DNA from: Phellopilus nigrolimitatus
Taxonomy: Eukaryota > Basidiomycota > Agaricomycetes > Hymenochaetales > Hymenochaetaceae
Length of the DNA stretch: 64,000 bases
Direction of reading: 5' to 3'
NCBI GenBank assembly: GCA_021029095.1
Contig: JAJOHG010000048.1
Location: 62,001 to 126,000, forward strand
The translations under genes and the position numbers were made by a program. Numbering within the stretch: the stretch's first letter is position 1; every line of letters starts with the position of its first letter. The notes below the pieces were generated by a model. That model saw only the letters and a list, made by a program, of their open reading frames with translations, was not told the DNA's origin and did no database searches. Shown in pieces: positions 1 to 10,479 of this stretch.

Positions 1-126
1 CTACACTTCGTGCACTTGCATGTCAACACGGCTCCAGTCTGTTCCAGCAGCGCCCTTTGACAGTCCAGATTTACCTGCGTAGAAAACCAAGTCCCATCCT
101 AGCGGAAGCAGTCGCAGAAAACGAAA

Positions 127-575
127 TAAGGGTCCGCGACTCCGCGCCCCAACCAGCTTCAGGGCCGGCGCTTACGCGTCCATCACGCCGCGACGACCTC
201 CGCGGCAAGTTCTACGACGACTCCGACGACTCCTTCGGCCTCCCCTCCGCCTCAGGCTCGGACTCGCCCACCGCCGCCAACTCCTCCCCGCGCGCGCGAG
301 ACGGGCTTCATGGCAGACGACCTTGCCGACGTGTTCGAGCTGCCCGCGCACGGGCACGGGAACGGCGCTCTCGGGATCAGGCTACCTGACGACGTTCATG
401 CAGACCGAGGTCGAGCGCGTCAAGTTCGTCGTGCGGAGCTACGTGCGCACGCGGCTCTCCAAGGTGTACGCCCGCGTCCCCCCTCCCTCCCCCTTCCCCG
501 CCTCTTTTTCCTAATGATAATAATACTAATAAAATCCGCCCTGCGTTGCCCGCCAGATCGAGCAGCACGCGGCGC
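127..575 (+). pseudogene. Truncated SLD5 fragment (copy A)
   Basis: The sequence matches the 5' flank, exon 1 start, late exon 2, intron 2 and first bases of exon 3 of the intact SLD5 gene at 25,873-27,176. It has two internal deletions. One removes about 60 bases of the alanine/arginine-rich N-terminal part. The other removes late exon 1, intron 1 and early exon 2. The frame is broken, the initiation region lacks the intact gene's ATG context, and homology ends a few codons into exon 3. Retention of intron 2 shows a DNA-level copy, not a retrocopy. Confidence 0.85.
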
Positions 576-1837
576 CCTCCCCGCGCGCGTGCGCCATAAA
601 GCAAAAGAAGCAAAAAAAAAAGACAAAAGAGAAGAAGTGGTATCTACCAGCAACCTAACATGAAGCACGGGTCTCCACAGCGCTCGCCTTCGACAGGTCC
701 GCATCGCCTGTATCAAATCGCGTGCGCCGACATGCCCGCCCGCCCGGAGGAGGTCCCGGGACACGCAAATCACCCATTTCCGAGAGAGAACTCGACAAGT
801 AAACACGCGACTCCGAACTTGCGGGAAGACGTTTATTCGCAAGGGTTAGCAGCCTGACAAAAAGCTACAGGTGCGCCCTATCCTATTTTCTCATCTGTAT
901 GGATTTTTATACATCTCGTCTTTCGTCCAGACAAGGCAAGGCCCGCCGTCGGCGAGCACTCGGCGACACAGGCAAGCCCATCCACATGAAGGCCCTTCGA
1001 GTGCACCAGCGTCAAACTACTGCCTCTATCTTCCTCTGTCTTACTATAACCTCGCAGTACATCCACTCCCGCAGCACCAGCTCACCAGCGCTCCAAGGAG
1101 ACAGACAGCAAGCGCGTCCGCCGAGAAGCGGAAGCGCGTCCGTGGACCTGCGGGGCCAAGAGTGCGACCGGTACATCTTCCTCCCCCCATTGTCTTCTTC
1201 TTCTCTCAAATGTGTCTGACATCGAAGGGGAAAAAAAAAACGACGTATGTATGTATGTACATACAGGTGCCGCAAGAAGAAGGCCGAAGCCCATCGAGCG
1301 AGCGCCGGGCGGGCCGCCGGCGGGACTCTGCGCGGCGCCGCGCGCGCGCGCGGGCCAGTGTCGGTGCGGAGCAGACGCAATCGTTCGCGTCCCCCGCCCG
1401 CGCTCTGGCGGCACCCGCAGCCCCAGCCAGTCTGCGCCCGCGAACGCCGCGGCTCGCATCAACGCAATTGTCCGTGTGCGCGCGCACACGCTCGGGGAGA
1501 CGCTTTTCGTCGGGTATCATACCGGGCGTGTGCCGACGCAGACGCAGATACGGATGCGGATGCAGATGCAGATGCAGGTGCGGAGCCCCCGAGCCGGCAA
1601 GCGATCAACGAGAGAGCGCGGACGCGACGAGGAAATCGAGCGGGTCGGGCCAGACGCGGGCTCGCCGATACGTATCTGCGTACGCCTCTGCGGGCACGGG
1701 CGGGCGTCTGCGCCCCGCGCAGTAGCGCCAGGAGTGCGGCTGCAACCGCAAGGGAGACGCGAGGAATGCACGCAGGTGCCGCTGGCTCGACCACGGCCGT
1801 CGACATTGGACTCTGGGGGCCCGCGTGTGCGGCGCGC
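576..1837. other. GC-rich spacer of copy A, no supported gene
   Basis: The stretch is open in several frames on both strands because it is GC-rich. The frames do not agree in a gene-like way between copies: a tetranucleotide repeat and homopolymers change length and shift them. A hexanucleotide-like run based on GATGCA/GATGCG lies near 1,541-1,578. I see no domain, no splice pattern and no protein I recognise. The counterpart in copy B is 12,440-13,704. Confidence 0.6.
1244..1266 (+). repeat. (GTAT)n microsatellite, copy A
   Basis: This is a short run of GTAT units ending in a small TGTACATACA palindrome. Copy B (13,102-13,136) has more units in an otherwise near-identical context, so the repeat length changed after duplication. 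Confidence 0.9.
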
Positions 1838-1846
1838 CTATAAGAG
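1838..1846 (+). promoter_or_regulatory. Possible TATA box upstream of the small secreted ORF (copy A)
   Basis: CTATAAGAG sits at the 3' edge of the GC-rich spacer, 231 bases before the ATG at 2,077. The same element is present in copy B. Assignment to the small ORF is inference. Confidence 0.3.
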
Positions 1847-2076
1847 CGCGCGGTTAGATGATAGAGCGCTGCGCGCGATCTAGAGCGGCGCTGTTCTCTT
1901 CCAGTCGGAGCTTTCTTCTTCTTTTTGACTGCGTGTCACGCGGCGCAGAGACCTAGGGACGGATGGCAAAGTCCCGGCGTATGCGCGGCTCTTTGCATTG
2001 CTTGGTCCAAACCGGCACATGAAAGGCTGGTCTGTTCGTGGTGTACATCCGACGATCGATGGTCGACCGCAGTACA

Positions 2077-2205
2077 ATGCTTTCTGCCTTCCTGACTGTG
2101 GTGCTCTTTCTTTGTTGTCAAAGTATACGTCCTACTGAAAGTGCTACTCCTGCCATGACCGCGTACCACAATACCTTGGACTCCAACGACTCGTCCTGCA
2201 TCTGA
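2077..2205 (+). CDS. Candidate small secreted peptide, 42 aa (copy A)
   Basis: ATG to TGA encodes 42 residues. Residues 1-15 are hydrophobic (start MLSAFLTVVLFLCC) and look like a signal peptide. They are followed by a Ser/Thr-rich tail ending in SSCI. I do not recognise the protein. It lacks a C-terminal CaaX box, so it is not an obvious lipopeptide mating pheromone. The reading frame is unchanged in copy B (13,948-14,076), but that whole region is nearly identical, so this is weak support. It could equally be the start of a larger decayed gene. A TATA-like box lies upstream at 1,838. Confidence 0.25.
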   Translation: MLSAFLTVVLFLCCQSIRPTESATPAMTAYHNTLDSNDSSCI

Positions 2206-2930
2206 TGCGCTTTTTATTACATCTAATGGCGGCCTCTGAATAGGTGGTAGCGCACATTTCGATCGGCTTCCTCACGAGGACGAGCGTATCCTCCACTTCG
2301 GCGGGCCTGACTGCGCGGATGCGCGTGTCGTGAAGGTGGGCAGCTCCTCCTCTCTTCACACCGGACTGTCCGTCCAGCTAACCTGTTTGCGCGTGAGTCC
2401 GATGGCTTTCAGCTCAGTGCCTGCGTACTGTTCTTGCTTCTACAAAGCTTAAAAATCGTCCGTCGCGGGGCTCTACGACGTCGAGGAGGTCAAACGGCAC
2501 ATATACATTACTATCCGGTGTGTCCGCGTCTTTTCAGATCTGTAACACGATTTTATACAAAATTCTAGATGCAACTGGCAAGTCTTAACTTTTGGAAATC
2601 GTGAGGTCAAGATCGGAAGCGTACATGTACAAGGATAGTCCAGAAGGTACCGCCCTAGGGGTAGGAAAAAGAAGGCTGGATGAAACACCACTAAGGGAGA
2701 GGCTGCCTATTGTTCAGTCTCTTCACACGAAGTGCGCAGCTCCTGTGGCTCACCCAATTGTGGAGGACACTCGGAATGAAGCCGGCCGCGACCCTGGTCA
2801 CGAGTTCACTTCATTGCTCCCTGAGAACCAACAGCTTTGCGTCCCTCTCCGTGCAAACAGAGGCATGTTGCCATCCTCTACGCAATGGTAACCACCGTGG
2901 TTGCTGGTTACAAGCCTGGCGCAAACTGCC
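2206..2930. other. Spacer upstream of F-box gene A
   Basis: No gene is supported here. Open frames in 2,592-2,891 have no recognisable domain, and the region is followed directly by the TATA box of the F-box gene. The copy B counterpart is 14,077-14,810, with about 1% difference by eye, including a 4-base insertion near 14,330. Confidence 0.5.
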
Positions 2931-2937
2931 CGGGGCA

Positions 2938-2943
2938 TATAAA
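2938..2943 (+). promoter_or_regulatory. TATA box of F-box gene A
   Basis: TATAAA lies 50 bases upstream of the chosen ATG (2,988). The same box is at 14,813-14,818 before the copy B gene. Confidence 0.6.
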
Positions 2944-2987
2944 GGCATGCTTCCTGCTGTGGGGAGTGGCCATTCAACCGTTCAGCA

Positions 2988-4798
2988 ATGCCTTCCAATC
3001 CCTCTGTGACCAGAGTTGGTGTTTTCTTCCTATCTTTACCCAGTTGAATGACAATCCGATCTAATCATCTGTTTGTTTCAGCCATGCAAGCTTCTCCGCA
3101 GAATCTCTTCTGGCTTCCGGCGGCGTGGGCACCAGCCGTCCAGCCATTCAGCAACACTTTCCTACATCTCTAAGGTCTCAGATGTTGTCTGGTTCAAGAT
3201 TGCACTGTATTCAGATATAAGTGAAGTCCAGAGTCTTGTACTTGTATGTGCTTCCAGCATGTTTACCCGACTGAACAACAAGTTGATGGTTTTGCTTTTC
3301 TCTCAGACATGCAGGTTTATCCACAACATCATTTCAGTCCGAGTCTTCTGGCTGTATCGCCTGCATGCCCTGGAGCAAGATAATGCACCCAACCTGCCTC
3401 CCCACATCTCCATCAGCACACTCACCTTGCCCCAGCTGCGCACCCTTGTCATACGCGCACACCGGCGCCATCGCAACTGCATGCGTCCCGGCACCCTGCG
3501 ACCTACACGGGAGATCCAAGTGAAAATTAAGTGTCCAAACCTGGATAACATCAGCTCCAATTGGGCACTGCTCCCTGGTGGTGAGCTCTTCCTGGTCTCG
3601 ACGACTGAAGGGTACATTCAGTGCTTCAATGTGCGGGAAAAAAAAAAGTGTATCTGGACACACCAGCCAAAGGAGCCTATGGACAGGGAACAGATCTTGA
3701 ATCGTCAGCCATATAAGCTTAAGGTTGAAGGCTTTGACTATGACATGCAGGCAAATGGTGATGTGCACGTGCTCGTAGTGAGTGGAGTGATCTATCCTAG
3801 AGACATTGACACAAGGTAAGAAATGCCTCATCCACAAACAGATGAACTGCCATGTCACTGATGCTTTACTGGATTCAGAATTATTGAGATAATCCAGTCC
3901 TCACCCCAAATAAAGATTCCCAGACCGCGTTACACATACAAGATGGAAAACATCTGGAATGAAAATACACATATGAAATTGGTTGCAAAGTTGAGTGGTG
4001 GTGTATTAGCAGTCTACATGGAGGACCTACTTCTTGTGGCCTTCTGGGAGGAAGATCGCTCGGTTTTGATACGTGGGGTGTGTATTTCCATTTGATGAAA
4101 GTTAAGACAAAATTGACCAATACATTTCTGTGCAGAGTGAATTTGTAAGCATAGACTTGACAGACAACCATCTCATTTGCACGCAGTATGGCTCTAGGAG
4201 AGAATCAGTTGTGGCCATCCAGCTTTCGTCTTTATACAAGAAGCTGCGCGACTTGAATGCCACTAGGAACTCAGTAAAGAGTCTCACCCTCAATGACCTG
4301 CCACATGCCAGATGCCCCATTACACCTAACCCAGACTGGTTCAGTAAAAGCACAGTGGTCTCTATTTGCAACTTCCACTGGAAGCCTGAAGCTGAGAGAA
4401 AAGCAAGAGGGATCAACATCACAGTGTCTCAGACCGGAAAGGATTGGGACACCTCTCGAATATTTCTCCAGGTGGACTCTTTTCACTTGGATGAGGCTCT
4501 GCTTTTGGATGGCGGCATTCCACAACTCACACACCACAAGCATTGGCTGACAGGCTTGGACCCACAAATTAACTGGTATTGCACTTCCATGCCACCCTCA
4601 CAGGCCGGCCAAATATTGATCCATTGCTACTCTTCCAATGGATTTTCATTGAAACTTGCTACTACCTCCTACGAGGACGGCCTGGTGTCGAAGGAACTAC
4701 CTATGCTAAGCATTATTTGCAACATGGAATTCTACAGCGGCGCTCTTTATTTCCTGACAAGTGACTTTGCATCTCTCTTCATCCAGTATTTTGACTGA
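2988..4798 (+). CDS. F-box-like protein, copy A (5 exons, 519 aa)
   Basis: Proposed exons are 2988-3014, 3082-3243, 3307-3815, 3879-4077 and 4136-4798. They sum to 520 codons with no internal stop, and all introns are GT-AG. Residues around the exon 2/3 junction fit a degenerate F-box (hydrophobic helix, then SLVLTCRFIHN, then VFWLYRLHAL). The long C-terminal part resembles the beta-rich substrate-binding half of a large Agaricomycete F-box family. Such proteins normally recruit targets to SCF ubiquitin ligases. That role is family knowledge; the target is unknown. The leading Leu-Pro of the canonical F-box is not seen, so the N-terminal exon choice is the weakest part. The copy B paralogue is intact as well, and a third relative lies at 63,332. 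Confidence 0.65.
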
Positions 4799-5252
4799 AG
4801 TGCGCCTCCCCCCAATTTGGTTGTCAGTAGTAGACACATGACTAGCAGTTTGTCGTAAATTAGCAGAAATGTATGTACGGAGATACACCCCCTGTTGGCG
4901 AGAGGGAGAACAAGAAACTGTAGGTTACATAATCACTAATTGCTCAAATTTTCCCTGCCATTCTCTGGAAAAAATATCAGACTTCTGCCAGGTTTTGTGC
5001 CAACCCAAAATTCGGGCTAGGTATTGCCAAACGGCAATCGCCCTTTTGCCAGGCGGCAACGGCAAAACCTTTAGAGTTCTGCCAACAACACTATTCTAAG
5101 GATATCGCTTTGGGAGCAGAGCCCGGCACAACAGTGACAACACTGTTCATGTCGGTCCAAATAATTGGCGGTGATCGACACACCCATTGAATTTATTTAT
5201 TTATTTATGAATCGAGAAGTAACGAAGAGTTGTGTGCCATTGTTCCACCAAA
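4799..5252. other. Noncoding tail between F-box A and the copia element
   Basis: No gene is seen. A stretch at 4,975-5,085 carries repeated TTGCCA/GGCAA motifs with short inverted copies. The same tail occurs in copy B, where the Ty3 element has split it at the CCATT at 16,829. Confidence 0.6.
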
Positions 5253-5257
5253 AAGAA

Positions 5258-5566
5258 TGTTGAATATAGAGACCGGCACGCGTGACATAAGCAGCTCGCG
5301 TGTCGGTGGCAACGAGTTTCCTTTTCTTTTGTTTATTTCCTTATTCATAAATGGCCCGTGCGGCTGACCATAAGTAAATTTTCCTGACTATATGCGCACC
5401 TCAGTCTTGTACCGTGAAGACTGAGGTGAGCGCTCCGTTGTATCTAGATCTGTTTCATTCATTTCTAACTACCTGTAATTAGCCGGACTTCTTTGCAGGT
5501 AGCTAGCCCAAATATAGAGTCTTGTACCGTGAAGACTGAGCCGGACTTCTTTGCAGAATCACTACA
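5258..5566 (+). repeat. copia 5' LTR
   Basis: The LTR is 309 bp, TGTTGAATATAG to CACTACA. It contains a perfect 10-bp stem hairpin (5,399-5,426: CCTCAGTCTT, an 8-base loop, AAGACTGAGG). The core of this hairpin recurs at 5,518-5,537. An 18-base motif starting AGCCGGACTT occurs twice (5,481 and 5,539). Confidence 0.97.
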
Positions 5567-5577
5567 GGTTATGAGCC
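5567..5577 (+). promoter_or_regulatory. copia primer-binding site (half-tRNA type)
   Basis: GGTTATGAGCC directly follows the 5' LTR. It is complementary to the anticodon stem-loop of initiator tRNA-Met (GGCUCAUAACC), not to a tRNA 3' end. Copia-type elements are known to prime from an internally cleaved initiator tRNA, so this fits the family. Confidence 0.75.
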
Positions 5578-5632
5578 TTGCGTGCTGAACCCTGCGAAAG
5601 AACCTACGGAGCCACGGTACTGAGTAAGGTAT

Positions 5633-8600
5633 ATGAGACCTAGACTCACCAGGGCCCAGCGTGCAGAATTAGAACTGCCAATTGTTGCCGATCCGTATTA
5701 CATCGAGGCCGATCCGTTTTACGACGCACCGATCCCCGCGAGCATCACCGAAGCAACGGTACCCGATTCCGAGTACGAGAGTGCCTCCGAAGGTGACGCT
5801 GAAAACGGTGAAGATCAGAGATTAGGGATCGACAGAGGGCATATAGCTGCATCGAGTGTACCTTTCCCGCCGGGTTACGGACCTAAGCCAGTCGACATGT
5901 CAGGAACCGATCAGGGAACGTCTATTCAAACCCTGTCTGATGACAGTAAACTTAAAGCTAATGGAGAGAATTACTTCCCGTGGAAGACCGTGATCGAGAT
6001 GATCCTCGAATCGAAGAGCCTAATTGGTTATGTTGACGGTACGATCACGATGCCACCAACATCCGATCCCGGACATACGGCATGGAGAATCAAGAATAGT
6101 CGGGCGCTAGCGCATATAGGCCTGAATATCGACATGACCCTCATTGCCGAGCACCCGACGAAAAACGCTAAAGAGCTTTGGGATGCTCTTGTCGGTCGTT
6201 TCGGGAAACGTAACGTTATGGCTAAGTCACTTGCCAACGCACATCTCAGATCCAAGAAAATTGGTCAAACGGAACGGATGGATGCACATATTCAAGAACT
6301 CCGCAAGCGCCGTGCCGCCCTTATTAATGCCGGCGGATCTCTTGCTACCGAAGACTGGCACATGGTGATCCTCGGATCCTTGACCGGCGATTGGGACTCG
6401 TTTTCTATGCTTGGTCACACCATGAGCGACCCTGAGGCGCTCATCAAGATCTTAGAAGTCCATCAAGTTAAGCTCGATATGGACAAAGGTCAACGGAAGG
6501 GAACGTCAGGCGAGACGGCTATGCGGACCAACACACCGGGTCAGGGCCGTCTGCCACGCAGCCGATCGGGAGTAATATGCTGGAATTGCAACGAACGTGG
6601 CCATGTTCAGGCAACTTGCACCAAACCAAAGAAGGATGCGCCGGCGGCTGCAAGTAACAAAGAAGCAGCAAATGTAGCTGCGGAGAAGCCTGATTCACCA
6701 GCGGAGAGCGCAAATCTCGCGAGCGCGACCCCGCAGCGAACGTTTGCACTGCTCGCAAGTGCACCAGCACTCAGGGAGAACGCGTGGTTAATGGACTCTG
6801 GTGCCTCTTCGCACATGGCTAAGCACCGGTTGGAATTTTCGTCATACCAAATAATCGAACCGTTTGACATTATGACTGCCCAAGCCGGCAGTACGTTCCA
6901 GGCAGTTGGCCGCGGAACTATTGTCGCTAAATTTATTCACAAGGGTGTCGTCTCCGAAGTTTCGGTCCCCGATGTGCTCCACACTCCGGAGATTGACACC
7001 AGCCTCATGTCGGTCTCGAAGCTTACTGCTTCAGGAGTGAATGTGAATTTCACAAACGGACGCTGTTACCTAAACCGAAACGGTACTACTTTTGGATATG
7101 GGGACCAAATCGACAATCTTTACCAACTACGTATGGCAGTGAACCATGAATCGGCGAACCTCGTGTCAACCAGCCGAGACCGCCGGCAACCACTTCAGGT
7201 CTGGCACGAGCGTTTCGGGCATGCAGGGAAGGACAAATTGCTGTCGATGATGGAATCCGGCGCGGTAACCGGGATGGAGATCTCCGACCGGAAAGACCAT
7301 CACGCTCGATGTGAGGGATGCATTTACGGCAAACTCCCGGCAGCAACCGCACCCAGCCGACTGGAGATCAGTCGAGAACCTGGTGATGCCATTCATGCGG
7401 ACATTGAATTTATGATTGATCGGTCATTCGGCGGGGCAACGTACTCATTGAAATTCACGGATCAGGCCAGCGGTTACGTCTTTCAATTCCCTTTGAAGGA
7501 TAAGAGTGCCGACACCGTCCTGGCCAAATGGAAGCAAGTCGTGGCCATTCTCAAAACACAATTTGATGTCGTTGCGCGGGCACTGCACTCAGACAATGGC
7601 ACGGAATTTGTCAATGTTACTATGCAAACCTACAACGCGGATGCTGGGATTGCCCACCATCTCACGGCCCCTCACCGTCATGAACAAAACGGGCTCGCTG
7701 AACGAATGAACCGTACCGGCGCTGATGCCGTACGTTCCATGCTCCAATCGGCAAATCTACCTCGCGCGTACTGGGCAGAAGCCTACGCTTATTTTGCTTA
7801 CTGCCACAATCGTCTTAGTGCCGCTTTCCTGAAGCCCGATCAGACCCCATATGAAGTCCTTCACAAACGTAAGCCGGACGTTGCTCATCTCCGCACTTTC
7901 GGGTGTGTCGCCTACGCGCGTGTCGTCCCTGAGCTACGGAAGAAACTCGATCCTAAAGCTCAGCGTGGGATTTTCGTGGGTGTACGAGACGACGCTGCAT
8001 GGAAAATTATGGACCCTGATACACGCGAGATTACGTTCTCGCGCGACGTCTTATTTGATGAGCAGGGTCAATTCAAGCGCCGCCGTCCCACTGCCGAAGA
8101 ATACATCGCCGATGCCACCTCAGATGATGATGAGCTGACAAATACATTGCGGTTAAACTCAATGCATCCGGACACGGCCTCCGACGAGGTTAATCCTCGT
8201 CGATCTACTAGGACTGTCAATCCCACGGATCGCCGCATTGCAGGAATTGAGCAGGAACACTCGCTAGCTCATTTGGACCACGCTCCGTCTGAACATGAGC
8301 GCGCCAATGCCGTCGGTTCTCGCCGTTACGTTGCGGGCATTCCCATCCCGCGCTCGGCATCAGAGGCTCTCAATTCTGAGCATGCTGAGGCCTGGCACAA
8401 ACAAATGCTGTACGAGCTTGGTAAGCTCGTCAGCATGGATGTCTGGACAGTCGTAAATCGCCCAGACAATGTCCATGTCATACACGGCATGTGGGTCTTC
8501 AATGTCAAAGAAGACGTAGACGGCAGTCTAGATTTTCGTGCTCGATGGGTCGCACGAGGAGATTCTCAAGTCCCCGGACTTGAATTTGATGAAACATTTG

Positions 8601-9928
8601 CTGCATCCGGAGACTACATTGCTGCAAAAACGATCATGGCCCTGAGTGCTTCTTCGAATTCCGATCTGGTTACGGTTGACATCAACTCCGCTTACCTACA
8701 CAGTCCACTCGAGGAACAGAACCTCGTCGTGGAATTTCCCACAGGACTAATTGATTTTGCACCGGCTAGTATCCCTGATCCAGTCTGCCGTCTTAACCGC
8801 GCGCTTTACGGGTTACGTCAAGGCGCGCGAGCATGGGAAGATCACCTCTCTGGACGCTTGGCGCAGCATGCTTACAAACGGTGTGTCTCCGCACCGAGTG
8901 TCTATTTCCGGTCCGATGCACAGGGAGAGACCATTGTTGCCACGCATGTAGACGACTGCACTGCAGTTTGTACTACTTCTTCCTGCGGCGAAGGAGATGA
9001 AGCATCGCGTTTCAGACATGACATAGGATCAGAATTTCAGTTTAAAGAAAAATTCACGACCCAACGGGCGGTTCAACTAGGATTAACCGTAGAAAAGAAT
9101 ATTGCCGAAGGATGGGTCAAAATTTCGGCACCAATCAAGATTAAGCGCGCTCTGGAGAAATACGCGCTCGTCGATGCGAATCCAGTCTCGACCCCTATGG
9201 CTCGCAACGCGCTTACTCTTTTTGAGCGTGACCAATCCGAAGGATTTGATCCCCCGCCCTGGCCATTCAACAGTGTGATTGGCGAACTTCTTTTCTTGGC
9301 TACAGTGCTTCGGATCGACATCGTCCTCGCCGTCAATATACTCGCTAGGTACCTACAAAAACCGAAACTTATTCATTGGGTCGCTGCGAAACGCGTGCTA
9401 CGTTATTTGAAAGGGACAATGCAGTTGGGGGTGGTCTATCGAGGGGGAGGATTGACAGAACGTCCGGTCGGGTTCTGCGACTCGGACTGGGCCGGGGATT
9501 CCGTGGACAGAAAATCAATCGGGGGGTACGTTTTTTTACTAAATGGTGGACCGATCGCCTGGAAGGCGAAGAAGCAAACCGTTGTCGCGATGTCCACCGC
9601 GGAAGCGGAATATTTGGCGGTGTCATACTGTGCACGCGAAGCTCTTTGGTTACGTAATTTCTTTCAGGAGATCGGCCGTGGGTTTGGTTCCGAGCCGATC
9701 AAGATCCATGTCGACAATCAGGCCGCACTGCAGATGACTGCAAACCCAGTATTCCATTCACGCACTAAACACATTGATATTCCGGTCCACCACATCCGAG
9801 ACGAAGTCAAAAAACACCGCATCTCTTTGATCCACGTAGCCGGCGACAAAAACCCTGCCGACTTGCTCACTAAACCCTTACCCCCCGATGCGCACTGGAA
9901 ATGCGTGCACTTTCTCGGCATGAAGTGA
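5633..9928 (+). CDS. copia Gag-Pol polyprotein (1,431 aa)
   Basis: A single uninterrupted frame starts from the first ATG after the primer-binding site. A Gag domain (about residues 90-300) is followed by a CCHC zinc knuckle at residue 316 (CWNCNERGHVQATC). The aspartic protease motif DSGASSH has its catalytic Asp at 388. The pre-integrase HHCC region lies around 510-570. The integrase D,D-35-E triad is at 590, 654 and 690. Reverse transcriptase carries the active-site pair HVDDC near 1107. RNase H runs from about 1280 to the end (DSDWAGD, STAEAEY, DNQAAL). The order PR-IN-RT-RH is diagnostic of Ty1/copia. All catalytic residues I looked for are present. Confidence 0.97.
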   Translation: MRPRLTRAQRAELELPIVADPYYIEADPFYDAPIPASITEATVPDSEYESASEGDAENGEDQRLGIDRGHIAASSVPFPPGYGPKPVDMSGTDQGTSIQTLSDDSKLKANGENYFPWKTVIEMILESKSLIGYVDGTITMPPTSDPGHTAWRIKNSRALAHIGLNIDMTLIAEHPTKNAKELWDALVGRFGKRNVMAKSLANAHLRSKKIGQTERMDAHIQELRKRRAALINAGGSLATEDWHMVILGSLTGDWDSFSMLGHTMSDPEALIKILEVHQVKLDMDKGQRKGTSGETAMRTNTPGQGRLPRSRSGVICWNCNERGHVQATCTKPKKDAPAAASNKEAANVAAEKPDSPAESANLASATPQRTFALLASAPALRENAWLMDSGASSHMAKHRLEFSSYQIIEPFDIMTAQAGSTFQAVGRGTIVAKFIHKGVVSEVSVPDVLHTPEIDTSLMSVSKLTASGVNVNFTNGRCYLNRNGTTFGYGDQIDNLYQLRMAVNHESANLVSTSRDRRQPLQVWHERFGHAGKDKLLSMMESGAVTGMEISDRKDHHARCEGCIYGKLPAATAPSRLEISREPGDAIHADIEFMIDRSFGGATYSLKFTDQASGYVFQFPLKDKSADTVLAKWKQVVAILKTQFDVVARALHSDNGTEFVNVTMQTYNADAGIAHHLTAPHRHEQNGLAERMNRTGADAVRSMLQSANLPRAYWAEAYAYFAYCHNRLSAAFLKPDQTPYEVLHKRKPDVAHLRTFGCVAYARVVPELRKKLDPKAQRGIFVGVRDDAAWKIMDPDTREITFSRDVLFDEQGQFKRRRPTAEEYIADATSDDDELTNTLRLNSMHPDTASDEVNPRRSTRTVNPTDRRIAGIEQEHSLAHLDHAPSEHERANAVGSRRYVAGIPIPRSASEALNSEHAEAWHKQMLYELGKLVSMDVWTVVNRPDNVHVIHGMWVFNVKEDVDGSLDFRARWVARGDSQVPGLEFDETFAASGDYIAAKTIMALSASSNSDLVTVDINSAYLHSPLEEQNLVVEFPTGLIDFAPASIPDPVCRLNRALYGLRQGARAWEDHLSGRLAQHAYKRCVSAPSVYFRSDAQGETIVATHVDDCTAVCTTSSCGEGDEASRFRHDIGSEFQFKEKFTTQRAVQLGLTVEKNIAEGWVKISAPIKIKRALEKYALVDANPVSTPMARNALTLFERDQSEGFDPPPWPFNSVIGELLFLATVLRIDIVLAVNILARYLQKPKLIHWVAAKRVLRYLKGTMQLGVVYRGGGLTERPVGFCDSDWAGDSVDRKSIGGYVFLLNGGPIAWKAKKQTVVAMSTAEAEYLAVSYCAREALWLRNFFQEIGRGFGSEPIKIHVDNQAALQMTANPVFHSRTKHIDIPVHHIRDEVKKHRISLIHVAGDKNPADLLTKPLPPDAHWKCVHFLGMK

Positions 9929-9948
9929 CACCGCGAGCTGAGGGGGAG

Positions 9949-10257
9949 TGTTGAATATAGAGACCGGCACGCGTGACATAAGCAGCTCGCGTGTCGGTGG
10001 CAACGAGTTTCCTTTTCTTTTGTTTATTTCCTTATTCATAAATGGCCCGTGCGGCTGACCATAAGTAAATTTTCCTGACTATATGCGCACCTCAGTCTTG
10101 TACCGTGAAGACTGAGGTGAGCGCTCCGTTGTATCTAGATCTGTTTCATTCATTTCTAACTACCTGTAATTAGCCGGACTTCTTTGCAGGTAGCTAGCCC
10201 AAATATAGAGTCTTGTACCGTGAAGACTGAGCCGGACTTCTTTGCAGAATCACTACA
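9949..10257 (+). repeat. copia 3' LTR
   Basis: The LTR is 309 bp and by eye identical to the 5' LTR, including both hairpins. It is preceded by the purine-rich tract GAGCTGAGGGGGAG. Confidence 0.97.
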
Positions 10258-10479
10258 AAGAAAAAAAAAAAGAATCTACAATGTCAATAAAGGAGAGACG
10301 CGAAGTTCGAAGGAAAAAGAGAGGACAGCGCGATAGAAAAGAACAAAAAAAAAAAAAATCAATCGCGCAGCCGCGAGTAAAACGGATCCTAAACTAATCG
10401 AATGAAAGGGGGAAAAAAAAGGTTCGTGTATGTCCGCGAAGAGAAACCATGAGAACGAAAAGGATATGGAGTGCGTTCA

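Larger units (their letters stand above)
5258..10257 (+). mobile_element. Complete Ty1/copia LTR retrotransposon
   Basis: Two 309-bp LTRs, identical by eye, bound a single open polyprotein frame. The LTRs start TG and end CA. The 5-bp target duplication AAGAA is present at 5,253-5,257 and 10,258-10,262. A primer-binding site follows the 5' LTR and a purine tract precedes the 3' LTR. The same position in copy B (just after 22,320) lacks the element, so it inserted after the segmental duplication or into one allele only. Identical LTRs and an intact frame indicate a recent, possibly still active, insertion. Confidence 0.97.

Noticed and set aside
871..1883. Long overlapping open frames on both strands (up to 286 codons) in the GC-rich spacer, also at 12,735-13,753
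   Set aside because: GC-rich DNA with few stops. The frames shift between copies A and B at the GTAT repeat and A-runs, and they have low-complexity composition and no domain.
2077..2205. Mating pheromone precursor
   Set aside because: The C-terminus is SSCI and lacks a CaaX prenylation box, and no STE3-type receptor gene is nearby.
3073..3306. Alternative F-box start in the leader before 3,082
   Set aside because: The upstream codon is not ATG and intron 1 (GTTGGT to TTTCAG) gives a phase-consistent model from the ATG at 2,988. The choice remains uncertain.
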